Assembly: GCA_038277395.1 (NCBI GenBank)
Contig: CM076190.1
Span: forward strand, 254,607,989 to 254,671,988
Direction of reading: 5' to 3'
Length of the DNA stretch: 64,000 nucleotides
Source of the DNA: Dryocosmus kuriphilus
Lineage: Eukaryota; Arthropoda; Insecta; Hymenoptera; Cynipidae
Shown one piece after another: positions 10,710 to 21,415 of the stretch; positions within the stretch are counted from its first letter, which is position 1; each line of letters starts with the position of its first letter. A program made the translations under genes and the position numbers. The notes under the pieces were generated by a model. It made no database searches and had not been told where the DNA came from. It saw only the letters and a list, made by a program, of their open reading frames with translations.

Positions 10710-12031
10710 CGAGATGTGATCAAAAAGTAAGGTGACTTGTTAAATTTGGCGGGATGTGTACAGTCGATATTCGTTTTCTTTTTTTCTTATATTCATACAC
10801 TCGTCCTAAACATATGTGCACAGCTTTAGCTAAATAGCAATTTTTGTTTGTTTGTGAGAAGCATAAAGGTTAGAAGTGTTTTGCGTGCTCGGCGATTTTC
10901 TGCTGTCGAAAAAAATGGATCAAAGTATTTGCATCCAATTTTGTGTAAAAAATGTAAATAGGTGCTCCAAAACTCTTGAAATATTGACAATGGCATACGG
11001 TAAGTGTACTCTGAGTTAAAAAAATGTTTATAAGTGGTAAAAACTCTTTCGGGAAGGCCGAGAAGATGGTAATGACGAAGTTCGCCCTGAACGTCCCAGC
11101 ACGTCAACAACTAATGAAAACTTTGAAGAATTGAAGAAAATGGTGTTGGCGAATCGTCGAATTACCATTAGAGAAGTTGCTGATGATGTCGGCATCTCGT
11201 CTGGCTCGTGCCAAGCAATTTTAGTGAATATCTTGGGCATGAGACGTGTGTCAGCGAAGTTTGTTCCGAAATCGCTAAATTTTGACCAAAAGAACTGTCG
11301 CGTGAGCATCGCTCAGGAGCTGTTGAATGACGTCAACGGCGACCCAGACTTGCTCAAAAAGACCATAACAGGTGACGAAACATGGGTATACGGTTATGAC
11401 GTCAAAACCAAAGCCCAATCGTCCCAATGGAAGACACCGGAAGAGCCAAGACCGAAAAAAGCACGTCAAGTTCGATCAAATGTCAAGGTTTTGCTTACCG
11501 TTTCCTTGAATTATCATGGCGTAGTGCATCAGGAGTTCTTACCACAAGATCGCACAGTTAACAAAAGAGTATTATCTTGAAGTTATGTGTCGTTTGCATG
11601 AAACAATACGAAAAAAACGTCCGAAATTGTGGAAAAACCAGTCATGGTTATTGTACCACGATAATGCGCCAGCTCATACGTCATTGCTTGTTCGTAATTT
11701 TTTTGGTCAATAACAACACCATAATCATGCCTCAGCCACCGTATTCACCATATTTCGCTCCCTGCGACTTTTTCCTGTTTCCAAAACTGAAAAGGCCCAT
11801 GAAAGGATGGCGTTTTGCTACGATTGATGAGATAAAAACCGCATCGCTGGAAGAGCTGAAAGCTATACCAAAAAGTGTTTATCAGAAATGCTTTGAGGAT
11901 TGGAAAAAGCGTTGGCACAAATGTATTATATCCGAGGGGGATACTTTGAATGGGACAACATCAATATTGATGAATAAATGAATATTCTTTGATAAAAATA
12001 AAAAGTCACCTTACTTTTTGATCACACCTCG
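10710..12031 (+). mobile_element. mariner element 1 (1322 bp) with TIRs and TA duplication
   Basis: The left end CGAGATGTGATCAAAAAGTA and the right end, read on the other strand, CGAGGTGTGATCAAAAAGTA form inverted repeats of about 30 bp. They are flanked by TA at 10708-10709 and 12032-12033. Length and ends are typical of mariner. It interrupts a 365-bp monomer of gene A's intron and is associated with loss of about 40 bp of that monomer. Confidence 0.93.
10914..11981 (+). pseudogene. mariner 1 transposase, several frameshifts and stops
   Basis: The frame can be followed from MDQSICIQFCVKN (10914) through VNDE-like EGREDGNDEVRPERPSTS to the 11131-11580 frame. That frame contains the second helix-turn-helix region, then TGDETWVYGYDVKTKAQSSQW with the first catalytic D, and RPKKARQVRSNVKVLLT. 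Past a frameshift near 11575 come YHDNAPAHTSLLVRNF (second D) and then, after another shift, PPYSPYFAPCDFFLFPKLKRP; here the usual SPDLAPCD has SPYFAPCD, so the third-D region is altered. The tail KRWHKCIISEGD is intact. The motif set resembles the irritans-type mariners of insects. Inactive. Confidence 0.9.
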
Positions 12032-13095
12032 TATTGTGTGATTCGCTAGTTTTTCCTTTCCATATGTTACATGATTTTAGTCTAGCAACGAGACACTAAA
12101 GGAATATATTGAACAAACTTAAAAAAAAATAATAATATTTTCTTATTATCCTTGATTATTTAAAAAAATTGTTTAACACTTTCTCTATCTTCCCTTATTT
12201 CTGGAATTATAAACTTCAAAAGGATCAATACCCTTATATGAAATACGATTGTACTCTTCCGCAATTTGAAACGCAATTACCTAATTCTCAAAAAAAAAAA
12301 AAAAACAATTGCGTCTAAAAGTGACTATGTGGAGAAAAATTTAAAGTGAACAGTGCTAAAAAATTCTAATATATTTATCTTCACAATACAATAATCTAGA
12401 TAATATTGTCTGTATCTTCAGGTTTTCATTACCATATGTTACGTGATTTGAATCTCGCGACGTGGCACTATAGGAATATGCTGATTACATTTATAAAAAA
12501 ACAATAATTCTTATTATCATTAATTATTTTTTAAAAATTGTTCAAAACTTTCTCTATCTTTCTTTTTAATTATGTGACTGTAACCTTCGAAAAGAGTAAT
12601 ACCTTTTATATGAAACACCATTGTCCTCTTCAGCAATTTGAAACACAACTATTTAAATTCTTGAAAAAAAAGTTCATGCAAAAGCGATTATGGAAGAAAA
12701 ATTTCAAGTGAATAGTAATGAAAAATTCTAATATATTCATCTTTACACTGGAATAAACTGGAGAATATTGTGTGAATCGTCAGTTTTTCCTTTCCATATG
12801 TTACATGATTTGAGTCTAGCAACGTGGCACTAAAGGAACGTATTGATCACGTTTATAAAACGCATAACGATTTTATTATTATTAATTGTTTTAAAATTTT
12901 GTTTTGAACTGTCTCTATATTTCTCTCAAATTCTGTACCTATAACCTCCAAAAAAGATCAATGTCCTTCATATGAAAGATCATTGTACTCTTCAGTAATA
13001 TGAAACACAACTACTAAAATTCTCGAAAAAAAATTGCATCCAAAACCGATTATGAGTAAAGAAATTTAAAATGGTGTTGAAAAACTGTAATAGGT

Positions 13096-13655
13096 TTTTT
13101 TTGCACGCAGTCATCATTTAGGCACTTTTCGATGCATGCGCTATCCATAGAAATTTGACGTTTTCCGGTAAGAAATTTGTCTGCACATTAGCGTAAGAAA
13201 AGTTGCTCTCTAGCGTCACTTTTCTTTAACCTATGAAGATAAGTGACGTCACATATCTCACTAGTGAGAAATGTGACGCTACGTTGTATGCACGACTATA
13301 CTGCAGATCTGATTTATGTTAGCATTGCTAAGTTGGCAGCGCTGAAAATTACAATTTCTACCATCTGATTGGTCTGATTGCATCACGTGGTCTGAAAGCA
13401 GACTCTTTTGTAATGTTTGATTTTAAACTGTAATATATAGTTACATAAAGATTTTGAAGCATCTCAAAGTGCCAAAATCATGGCCTTGTGCAAAAAAATA
13501 TAGTGATGCACATGCGAAAAAGGTATCGCTTTTACGTGAGATCGCTAGTTTAAGCACTCGACGTACGGGAAGGCGCTGCGCGCCTGCCCCCTACCGTCTC
13601 GTGTTGGAACTAACGATCTCCCGTAAAAGCAAAACCTTTCTCACTTCTACAACCA
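13096..13655. mobile_element. Insertion of about 560 bp in a 365-bp monomer, ending in a long hairpin
   Basis: Removal of this segment restores a normal monomer, so its edges are defined by the interrupted repeat. The left edge begins AGGTTTTTTTTGC. The right part contains an inverted pair, about 13512-13557 against about 13605-13650 (CGCTTTTACGTGAGATCGCT and, read backwards, TGCTTTTACGGGAGATCGTT). Between the arms is a GC-rich loop. The element also carries a 50-bp block (13360-13408) that recurs at 47200-47250. It has no ORF with family resemblance. A nonautonomous transposon is likely, family unknown. Confidence 0.6.
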
Positions 13656-13824
13656 TATACCATTCTTCACACTGGAATAAACTAGATAATTGAGTGAATC
13701 GCAGCTTTCCCTTCCCATATGTTACATGATTTGAATCTAGCAACGTGGCACTAAGGGAATATATTGATTATATTCGAAAAATAAATATTTTTTTTATTAT
13801 TATTAATGTTATTCTTAAACTTAC

Positions 13825-13876
13825 ATGTAAAATTAGGCAAAGCCATGCACGCAAAGAGTATAATAACGGTCTTCAT
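13825..13876 (-). CDS. Gene A exon 1: signal peptide
   Basis: ATG at 13874-13876 opens MKTVIILFACMALPNFT plus one base, then a consensus donor GTAAGT at 13819-13824. A Lys after the Met, a hydrophobic core of about ten residues and small residues ahead of the junction make a textbook secretory signal. Spliced to exon 2 the sequence continues with Ser-Ala-Met, so cleavage after that Ala is plausible (inference). The same 52-nt phase-1 exon occurs in gene B and, with a stop, in unit 0. The upstream ATG-containing frame (from 14017) is 5' UTR. The exon lies about 5 kb from exon 2. No intervening coding exon is visible. Confidence 0.7.
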
Positions 13877-14140
13877 TGCTTCTGGATGCAAGTAGACACA
13901 ACGATAGAAAACTGCGCCTGAGTTTGTGGACTTTTTAAAAGCGAGTGTGAGGAAAAAGATCGCTGATCTCATATCTCTGAATTCTTCATACGCATATATA
14001 CTAGATTTGTTACACATAAGACCTTCAGAGTTTTCTACGCTTACAATTAAATATATTAGAGGTTCTAAGCGACCTTTTGCGCATGAAAAAAATTATCTGC
14101 TTTAATCAGATTCTTCAAATATCTGAACCACGTATTGTCA
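13877..14140 (-). promoter_or_regulatory. Conserved 5' UTR and putative promoter of gene A
   Basis: About 260 bp upstream of the ATG align with the same region of gene B (42602-42860) and in part with unit 0 (5181-5350). A TATA-like TTTTAAAAAG (minus) at 13931-13940 lies 55-65 bp before the ATG. About 20-25 bp further is GCAGTTTTC, close to an arthropod initiator. The match to GTGTCTACTTGCAT just before the ATG is the best conserved part. The promoter role is inferred from position and conservation. Confidence 0.35.
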
Positions 14141-14771
14141 AAATGGATAAACAATTATGCAATTAATATTTGACATTTAGCTACAAAAAGTAGTGTTACC
14201 GTAATGACGGCATACATTTTCATTTTTAATTAACGATCTCCATTTTCGGAGGCAAATGATGAAATATAATGATTAACAGAACATTACAAATAAGACACTG
14301 AAACATTATTACTACGCAGAAAAGTTCCTAAAAGGCCCGAAAACCTGCTTTTTTTGGAACTACTCACCTGTCACATTAATTATTAAGGAGTGCTGTGTAT
14401 CAACAATGTAACAACCTAGCTTCGTACGTTCATTAATATGCAGAACATTCTATACGTCTCTAAAATGAAGATACATAATAATGAACTAAAAGTAAAGCGC
14501 AAAAATTGGCTCTAATACATGGGACACACAAGAGAAGGTGCCTCAAATGATGAAGTCGTTTTATTGTAATAATAGGGTATCTGGTGAGAAATCCTTTGCT
14601 GGAGAGCATCTGTTTACATACGAGTTAATCCATGAAAAAATTTCATTATGACAGAGGCGCGAATAGAAGCAATGAAAGATTTCTAACGCTACATCTACTC
14701 CAAATTATAGCGTAAATATTGATATTCTCGAATGTAGAGTCACAGCGTCTAGCGTATCAATACTGTACATA

Positions 14772-16064
14772 CGAAGGTGGGCTGAAAAGTTTCCGACCTA
14801 ACAATGATACAAGACATTTTTTCTTAATTTTTTTTTATTTTTCTACATAGTCTCCTTGTAACTCTACACACTTCTCCCAGCGATGCTCCCATCTCTCTAA
14901 CCCGTCCAAATAGTACTCAGCGTTTTTCTCTGCAAAATAATTCTTCACGAAGGTGATTGCCTCCTCATTTGACGAAAACCTCTGTCCTCCGAGAGCAGTT
15001 TTTAGATGAGGAAAAACAAAAAGAAGTCGCTTGGGGCTAAATCTGGTGAGTAAGGCGGATGGTGAAGCAGTTCAAGCTGTAATTCATGGATTTTCATCAT
15101 GGCGACCGCTGAGCTGTGAGACGGCGCGTTGTCTTGGTGAAACAGGTTTTCCTTTTTCTGCAAATGTGGCCGTTTTTTTTTGCAATTTATGCCTTCAGCT
15201 TGTCAAGTAATGATGCGTAGTATACACCTGTAATGATTTTTCCTTTTTGAAGGTAATCGATTAAGATAACTCCATGACTATCCCAAAAAACAGTCGCCAT
15301 CACTTTCCCAGCTGAAAAAACAGTTTTTTCTTTTTTTGGAGCCGGTTCCCCCTTTGCAGTCCACTGTTTTGATTGTATTTTTATTTCGGGCGTATAATGG
15401 TGTATCCAGGTTTCATCTACAGTAATTAATCGGCGCCAAAACTCGGATTTATTGCGCCTAAACTGCACCAAATGAGCGTTGGAAATGTTTATTCGAACAC
15501 GTTTTTGGTCTCACGTGAACAAACGCGGCACCCAACGCGCGGACAGCTTTCTCATGCCTAAATCTTGATTTAATATGTGACAAACACGTTCTTTGGACAT
15601 TTTCATAACCTCTGCTATCTCTCTTACCTTCATTCGGCGGTCCTCTAGCACCATTTGGTGAACTTTAGCGATGTTATCGTCAGTAGTTGCAGTTTTTGGA
15701 CGTCCCGAACGTTCATCGTCTCCCAAGCTCTTAAGTCCACGTTTAAATTCAGCTGCCCAAAATTTCACTGTGGTAAATGATGGAGCATTATCCCCATACA
15801 TAGTGTTCAACTCATCTTTGATTTGCGCAGGCGTATTGCCTTTCAAAAACAAATATTTAATGACATGGATACTAAATTTTTTCCATTTTCACAAAAACAC
15901 TCACATCGACTCACTCAAACGACTGTCAACTAAAAACTGCGCATCCAAAGTAGCTGAAACTTTGGTGGCTAACTGTCAAAAGATGCACAACTACATCCAC
16001 TAGTTTTCATTGACGAGTGCTGCTATCTTCATGGTGAGGTCGGAAACTTTTCAGGCCACCCTCG
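14772..16064 (-). mobile_element. mariner element 2 (1293 bp), nested
   Basis: The left end CGAAGGTGGGCTGAAAAGTT and the right end (complement) CGAGGGTGGCCTGAAAAGTT are inverted repeats of about 28 bp, with TA at 14770-14771 and 16065-16066. It lies inside the foldback element. Transposase on the minus strand. Confidence 0.93.
14850..15885 (-). pseudogene. mariner 2 transposase, broken
   Basis: The N-terminus starts near 15880 (MEKI) and is shifted before the 15511-15852 frame (FLKGNTPAQIKDELNTMYGD). That frame holds the two helix-turn-helix regions and ends RWVPRLFT with a TGA. The next frame continues DQKR and includes ITVDETWIHHYTPE (first D) and VMATVFWDSHGVILIDYL. After a frameshift near 15180 come HQDNAPSHSS (second D) and then HHPPYSPDLAPSDFFLFP (third D of DD34D). 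All three catalytic positions survive, but at least one stop and two shifts interrupt the protein. The closest type is insect mariners; subfamily not determined. Confidence 0.88.
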
Positions 16065-16290
16065 TACATACGAAGAGCGGGTTCTCGGGCCTTTTTGGAA
16101 CTTTTCTGCGTAGTACTAATGTTTCAGTATTTTATTTGAAATCTCCTGTTAATCGTTATATTTCGTCATTATCCTCCAAAAAAGAAGATCGTTAATGTGA
16201 AATGAAAATGTATGCCCTACTACTTTTTGTAAAAAAATGTAAAATGTGAATTGTATAATGTTTTTGCACTTCGTGTAAAAGTATGAATGA

Positions 16291-16639
16291 TTTTTCTTAA
16301 TGTATAATACTTGATAAAAATGGTAGTTTTTAATCACGTAGGCTGCATGGGCCAAAATATTTTTAGCCTGTAAAGCCGCCAACGTTTTTTTTTTACCTTT
16401 TTAAAGTTTTTTTTGTGGGTATACGAGTCCCTTTTTTAAAATAATTCTACTTCAATGCTCATTTTTATTATTTGCCAAGTAGCCTTTGATTATAACCCTA
16501 AGAAAGCTTTCCAAGTACCACTGCTTCGGCTTTTTATACACCTAAGATACTTGCAGTCGGAAATCTTATGAAATAAAAAAATTTTTTCCAAATTATATTA
16601 TGTTCAGCAAAACTTTGTTACGGTTGTGTTAATTTCAAT
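16291..16639. other. AT-rich spacer
   Basis: No ORF, repeat partner or terminal repeat seen. Confidence 0.5.
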
Positions 16640-17880
16640 TTAAAATAATGCGCATCGGGTGGTTATCAGCATTCGGCGGGGTAAGGGGGGAAACACTCAG
16701 GTGAAGCGCCAACACGATAAATGAAGTATCGCTATCGATAGGGCTTGAAGATCGAAGGAACAATGCGGCTGCTGAGGGCAAGCTTTCGATCGAGGCTAGG
16801 GTCAGATCTGGAATCGTGAAATAGCTTACGCGGACTCGTGGTGGAGTAAGAGGAGGGAAACAAGGTGGAAATTCCGGGATGAGTTCTCGCGGAATTTTTA
16901 CCGAGTAAAATAGCGGACCCTCAGGGTCTTATTCCTCGCCGAGGAAATTAAAGAATAGCTCCGGATGTTCTAGGTCTTACCCCGCTCTCTTGGGAAGCGT
17001 GGATATAGTTGTTTGCGTAATTGATGGTTCAGAATCCGAATCACTTCTCGAAATCGTTAACTGTCGTTTCTTGAAGTCTCTTGTTGAAGCACCTTTGGGT
17101 TTTCCCGACGCTTACGTCCACCCTTGATTGTACCCTCAGACAACGCGCAATTCAAAACGCCAATTGGAACACTCACGGGTGCGAGAAGGCTGGAATCGCG
17201 GTCGGAACTCATCCATTTAATAGGGCGGAAATTGAAGAAAATTCGAAATAAGGATACACCTGGTAGAGATGTTCGTCTTGAGGTCGAAGGAATTACTGAT
17301 CCGGGACTCGATGCACTTCGACGACTAGACGAGGAACTCTGTTAACCTCGGAACCGCGAAAGACCGTCGATCTACGACCCTCGACCGAAAGATCGAAAAA
17401 AGGTCGCCGAACGAAGGTCGGCTACCCTCGATCATGAGGCGTTCGGAAAATTCGACCGTGATGCTCCGCTCACTGAAAAGGCGAATTACGATCGTGTTTG
17501 CTTCTCCTTAAATCGTCCCGTACAACTACAAACCTCGATAGCATCTCGGACTCCTGTAAACGTTCTGGCGATCACAGGTACTGGCGAGCCGATGAGACTG
17601 AAACTCCGAGCTGAAACAAACCGTAACGAGAAAGAGGGAGGAGTCCCGAGAAGTAGAAAAGTAACCGAAAAGTAACCAGAAAGTGCGACAAGAATTGCGG
17701 ATCCGAGAAACTCGCCGAGCTGTGCTCGCTGAGCGACTCACCAGAAAGTGCGGCTGCGATTGGCCAATACTGAATAAACGTGCATCATCAATGGTCGCGC
17801 ACACAATCACTCGTGCGTGTGCAAATTTTTCAAGAAATAAAGGGTCTCTTTCTTTAATCTGAAACCCCGCCAAAGAAATT
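16640..17880 (+). mobile_element. GC-richer block, possible solo LTR or LTR-like sequence
   Basis: About 1.2 kb stand out by higher G+C and by many CGATC/TCGAC words. Near the right end is AATAAA (about 17836) followed by a T/C-rich run and GAAACCCCGCC, as in the R-U5 part of an LTR. The frames here (17124-17345 plus, 17526-17873 minus) show no domain. I found no second copy in the window, no primer-binding site beside it and no clear target duplication, so the LTR reading is only a suggestion. A fragment of an unknown element is equally possible. Confidence 0.3.
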
Positions 17881-18261
17881 CAACTGAATTTTCTGATCTC
17901 GGCTTGTCAACATCAAGCATGGAAAATCGTAAGCTGTATGCGAAAGGCACTACCTCTTGGGTCACTTCATCCGGTTCGTCAACACTGCCTTGTAATATAT
18001 AATATCTAGACTGATAGCTCTAAAAAAACATCCAAAGGTGCGAGTTTTCCACATTCAACACTTTCGCTCGCCGCGTAAGAACGTCGGCGGTATGTGTGGA
18101 TGAAAAATAACAGTGTTCAGCGTAGTCACCTCGCAAAAAATTCCCACTGTTGCTTACCTTCTGGACAGAAGTGGATGACTTATGTGCTTCAGTTGCTTTC
18201 GGATTGGTTTATGTAGTAGAGAATCCATGATCGCAGCTTCCGAATCCTAAAACTTCTCTAT
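17881..18261. other. Spacer without supported feature
   Basis: Mixed-composition sequence. No ORF, hairpin or repeat partner recognised. Confidence 0.4.
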
Positions 18262-18580
18262 CATTATTGTTATTATTATTATTATTATTATAGTTTAACA
18301 GTTCGAACTCGGAAGTTCATTGCCTCGTCTGCCCGAAACCGCCACGAATCTCTATCCTGTGCAGTGTGCATCCTCCATCTAGTTGAAGTAGTCATGTCCT
18401 AGCTCTTTTATATCGTCCCTTACGTTTCACTGCAAAACTTGCGTCACTATTCTTTCGTTGACCATTCTTCCTGCATGTCCCGCTTATCTTAATTTACGTG
18501 CTTTCATGACTCTATTAATATTTACTGACCCGTAGCGAGCATGCAGCTCATCATTATGCAGTTTCCTCCATCCATCCCTT
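18262..18580 (-). mobile_element. LINE 3' end fragment (same family as 27.5-31.2 kb), 5'-truncated
   Basis: An (ATT)n tail at 18262-18292 is followed, on the minus strand, by the C-terminal coding end seen in full at 27604-27867 (GAACTCGGAAGTTCATTGCC on the plus strand). The match extends to about 18575 and then stops, as expected of a 5'-truncated LINE copy. The reading frame is degraded. Confidence 0.8.
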
Positions 18581-18619
18581 TCTTCGTCCCTTTTTGGCCC
18601 ATAATAATGATAATTGAAA

Positions 18620-21411
18620 TTTCAAAACAAACTTTAAAATAAGTCATTTTTCCCTCAGCCTAAACATTTAAGATTTAAGGCTGTCTCTTAGGATTTAAAT
18701 AATTTCAAATTATATTTGAATTACTTTTAATATTAATATTATTCTACTAGGGAGCTTCACCCCTTGCTCATTTCTCGCCAACTCCCCTTGGGTGTATTCC
18801 TGTCAGTATTCTGTATTCCTAACCCCGTCTTCATATAATCCTAATGTTAATTTTTGTCTTTTTTCTTTCGATTTTCTACGCAATGCATTTTTTTCTCAAG
18901 CTGCTCCGCTGTTAAGTTTATAACTTTTCTTCTTTCTAACTCCTTTTGTTTCATTTTATCCTTCCTCTTCCGCTCAATTAATCGATTCCTCCTTTCTTCT
19001 TCCGAAAGTTTGAGTCTCGGAGCCATGACGCAATGAGCACGATAAGGCAGCAACGATTATACACTATAGATCTCACGCGTGCGATCTCTGCGAGTGAAGA
19101 GTTGGGAGGTCGGGCTGAACGAAATTTCGTAGCCACGTTCCACATCGCAGGGACCGGTTAGTAAGCTGGTGGGAGGTGACGCGTAAGCTGGTGGGAGATG
19201 TGAGGTGCGCATATTCACAATCACACAAGACTTTCTTGCAGAATAGAAAGATAATATCTATTTTAAAGTTTATTGTTAAAAATTTTATTATTATTTATTT
19301 ATTTTTTTTTTTTTTATTATATTTATTATTATTTATTATTATTTAAATTCATTTGCTTCAAAATTAGGTACTATTTTTAAAAAAGATGTTTTTCGATATG
19401 AATAAATGTCATTCTTAAAACATAATTTTTAATCATTTTTAAATATAAAATATAATATTGAATTTTAACACAGTTAACTTCAAAATTTTAATTTTTGTAA
19501 ATATTTTAAATTAAGCATGATAAAATTGTATCACCGAATATTTACAAAAGTTAAAATTTTCGAATTTAGTTGACCTAAAATTTAACATTAGTACCAAAAC
19601 TGTCGGGAATTTTCCATTTCGAGAATTTTCAAGCTCCGAAATTTTCTTGTTCGACAATTTTCTAATGTCGGGAATCTTTTATCGTCCCAATAATATTAGT
19701 AATTAAAAATAAACATTTTTTAGGAAAATAAATTTTATATTCCGTCCTTCTAGTTTATTTAATAATGATAATAATAATAATAATAATATTAAGATCTTAG
19801 ATTTAAGGCTTTCTATTAAGCCTTAAATAATTTTAAATTATATTTGAAGCATTTGTAACATTAGTATTAATTTAGAATATTAATTGTCAAATTTGACTCT
19901 TAAACTTAAAAAATATACACAATGAATTATGTTCATTTATTTTCATTTATTCAACTAATTTGTTGTGAAAATTAATTTTTTTTCTAAATCTGACTATGAA
20001 ATTTTTGGTTGACAATTCAATTGTTTTGTTAAAAATTCAATATTTCGAATTGAAATCTTAAAAAATTAAATTGAATTTATTATTTTTGAAACTCGAAACA
20101 AAATATAAAATTATGAATTGGTCTTTCATTTTTTTTTCAGTTTAAAACAAAGAAACGAAACTTTTGCTGTTTTGCCTTTTCATTTTAAGATTTTAGTGTC
20201 AAATAAACAATTTTTGGGTAAACGGCAGTCTTAAAATATCAAAAAAAAAAATCCATCTTGTATATCAATTAAAAGAATTTTTGAGAAAATTTGTCAAAAA
20301 TGTCATAGTTAGTTATTAAACTGATTTAATATTTACTTTAACTGAAAAGGTCAAATTTTCAACCAATTCGTTGAATTTTCAATGCAAAGAGATAAACTCT
20401 CAAAACGAAAAATATAATAGTATAATTTTCAACCAAAAATAAAGGAATTTTAACAAAAGACTTAAACAGCTGAATCTTGAAGAAAAAATATTAATTTTCA
20501 TAAAAAATAACACAGAATTTTCAAGCAAAAAAAAAAATTAATTTTCAATGGAATAGTTCAACTTTGAACTGAAAAAACGAAGTTTTGACAGAATAGCTGA
20601 ATTTTAAATTTAAAAAATGAATTCTCAAAAAGTTAAATCTCCAACATTCCCACAAAAAATATAAAAGTTGAAATACCAATCAAAACATCTGTATTTTTAA
20701 TCAGAATAGTTAAATTATCAACATAAGAGGTGAACTTCATTCAAAAATAGTTATATTTTCATCAAGAAAAAAAAGGAAACAAAAAAAGTAGAGTTGTTCT
20801 TTTTGAAAGTTCATCTTCACCAAATTGAAAATTCAACGATTTTGTGGCAAATTCATAACTTTTGGTTCGAAAGTTAGTTTTTTTTTGTTGATAAAAGTTC
20901 AACTAATTTGCTAAAAATTCATCTGTTTCGGTTAAAAATGAAGCTACTTAACTTTTTTCGTTTTAAATTAATCTCATTGGTTCAAAATGTATCGCTCCCT
21001 TACAGTTAACTATAATATTTTTGGTTGACAATTCAATTACTTTGTTGTAACTTTTTTTTTGGTTGAAATTTCTACTGTTACATTTTTTGTGACAATTTTG
21101 GAAATTCAGCTATTTTAAAAAATTTTGCTTTCCTTTGATTGATAATAATTGAACTATTTTTGGTTGATAATTCATATTTTTATAAAAAAAGTCAAACATT
21201 TGGTTAAAAAGTAAGTAGTTACGTTTTTGGTTGAAAATCCTTTTTTTAAATTTTTATTTAAAAATTCAACTATTTTGAAGGACATTCGCCTTTTCAATTT
21301 TTTTTTTGTTTATTCAAATAATTTTTTTTGAAACCTAATTCTCTTTTTGAGAATTTAGCTATAATATTTTGTTCGTTGATTGTGTTTCTTCACACGAAGT
21401 CTTTCTGTTGT
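18620..21411. repeat. AT-rich foldback block B, interrupted by a 500-bp insertion
   Basis: 18640-18750 and 19250-21411 align in order with block D (60045-62930); the part from about 20050 also aligns with block A. Shared landmarks are TTTTCCCTCAGCCT, AAACTGTCGGGAATTTTCC and the GAAACGAAAC run. As in A, degenerate 'TTCAACCAAAAA' words in the left half are mirrored by 'TTGGTTGAAAA' words in the right half. Copy B ends at CACACGAAGT..TTTCTG, the same word that ends block A near 8000. Confidence 0.75.
18752..19248 (-). other. Insertion of about 500 bp in block B with a Lys/Arg/Glu-rich ORF
   Basis: Block D lacks this segment, so it is an insertion. The minus frame from the ATG at 19024-19026 encodes about 59 residues beginning MAPRLKLSEEERRNRLIERK, a highly charged, probably helical stretch that ends at TAA near 18847. 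Such charged N-termini occur in several transposon proteins, but I cannot name one. Upstream it has a tandem duplicate (GTAAGCTGGTGGGAG twice, 19160-19200). Real gene, TE remnant or chance cannot be separated here. Confidence 0.35.
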
Positions 21412-21415
21412 GATA

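Larger units (their letters stand above)
10030..13820. repeat. 365-bp tandem repeat array in intron 1 of gene A
   Basis: Landmarks (TCTAGCAACGTGG and variants) occur near 10062, 10430, 12076, 12453, 12813 and 13734. Native spacing is 360-377 bp. The two longer gaps are explained by a mariner (10710-12031) and by an insert of about 560 bp (13096-13655). After subtracting the insert the second gap is about 361 bp. After subtracting the mariner the first is about 324 bp, so some 40 bp were lost. Each monomer ends at an ACACTGGAATAAACTAGA stretch. No coding capacity. Confidence 0.85.
14142..16290. mobile_element. Foldback element with long inverted repeats, split by mariner 2
   Basis: The left arm (about 14142-14345) and right arm (about 16085-16290) are inverted copies of each other over about 200 bp; for example TTTCGGGCCTTTTAGGAACT (minus, left) matches TCTCGGGCCTTTTTGGAACT (plus, right). 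Without the nested mariner the element is about 850 bp. It has no transposase of its own. It begins about 265 bp upstream of gene A's first exon, exactly where similarity to the gene B upstream region ends. Confidence 0.75.
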
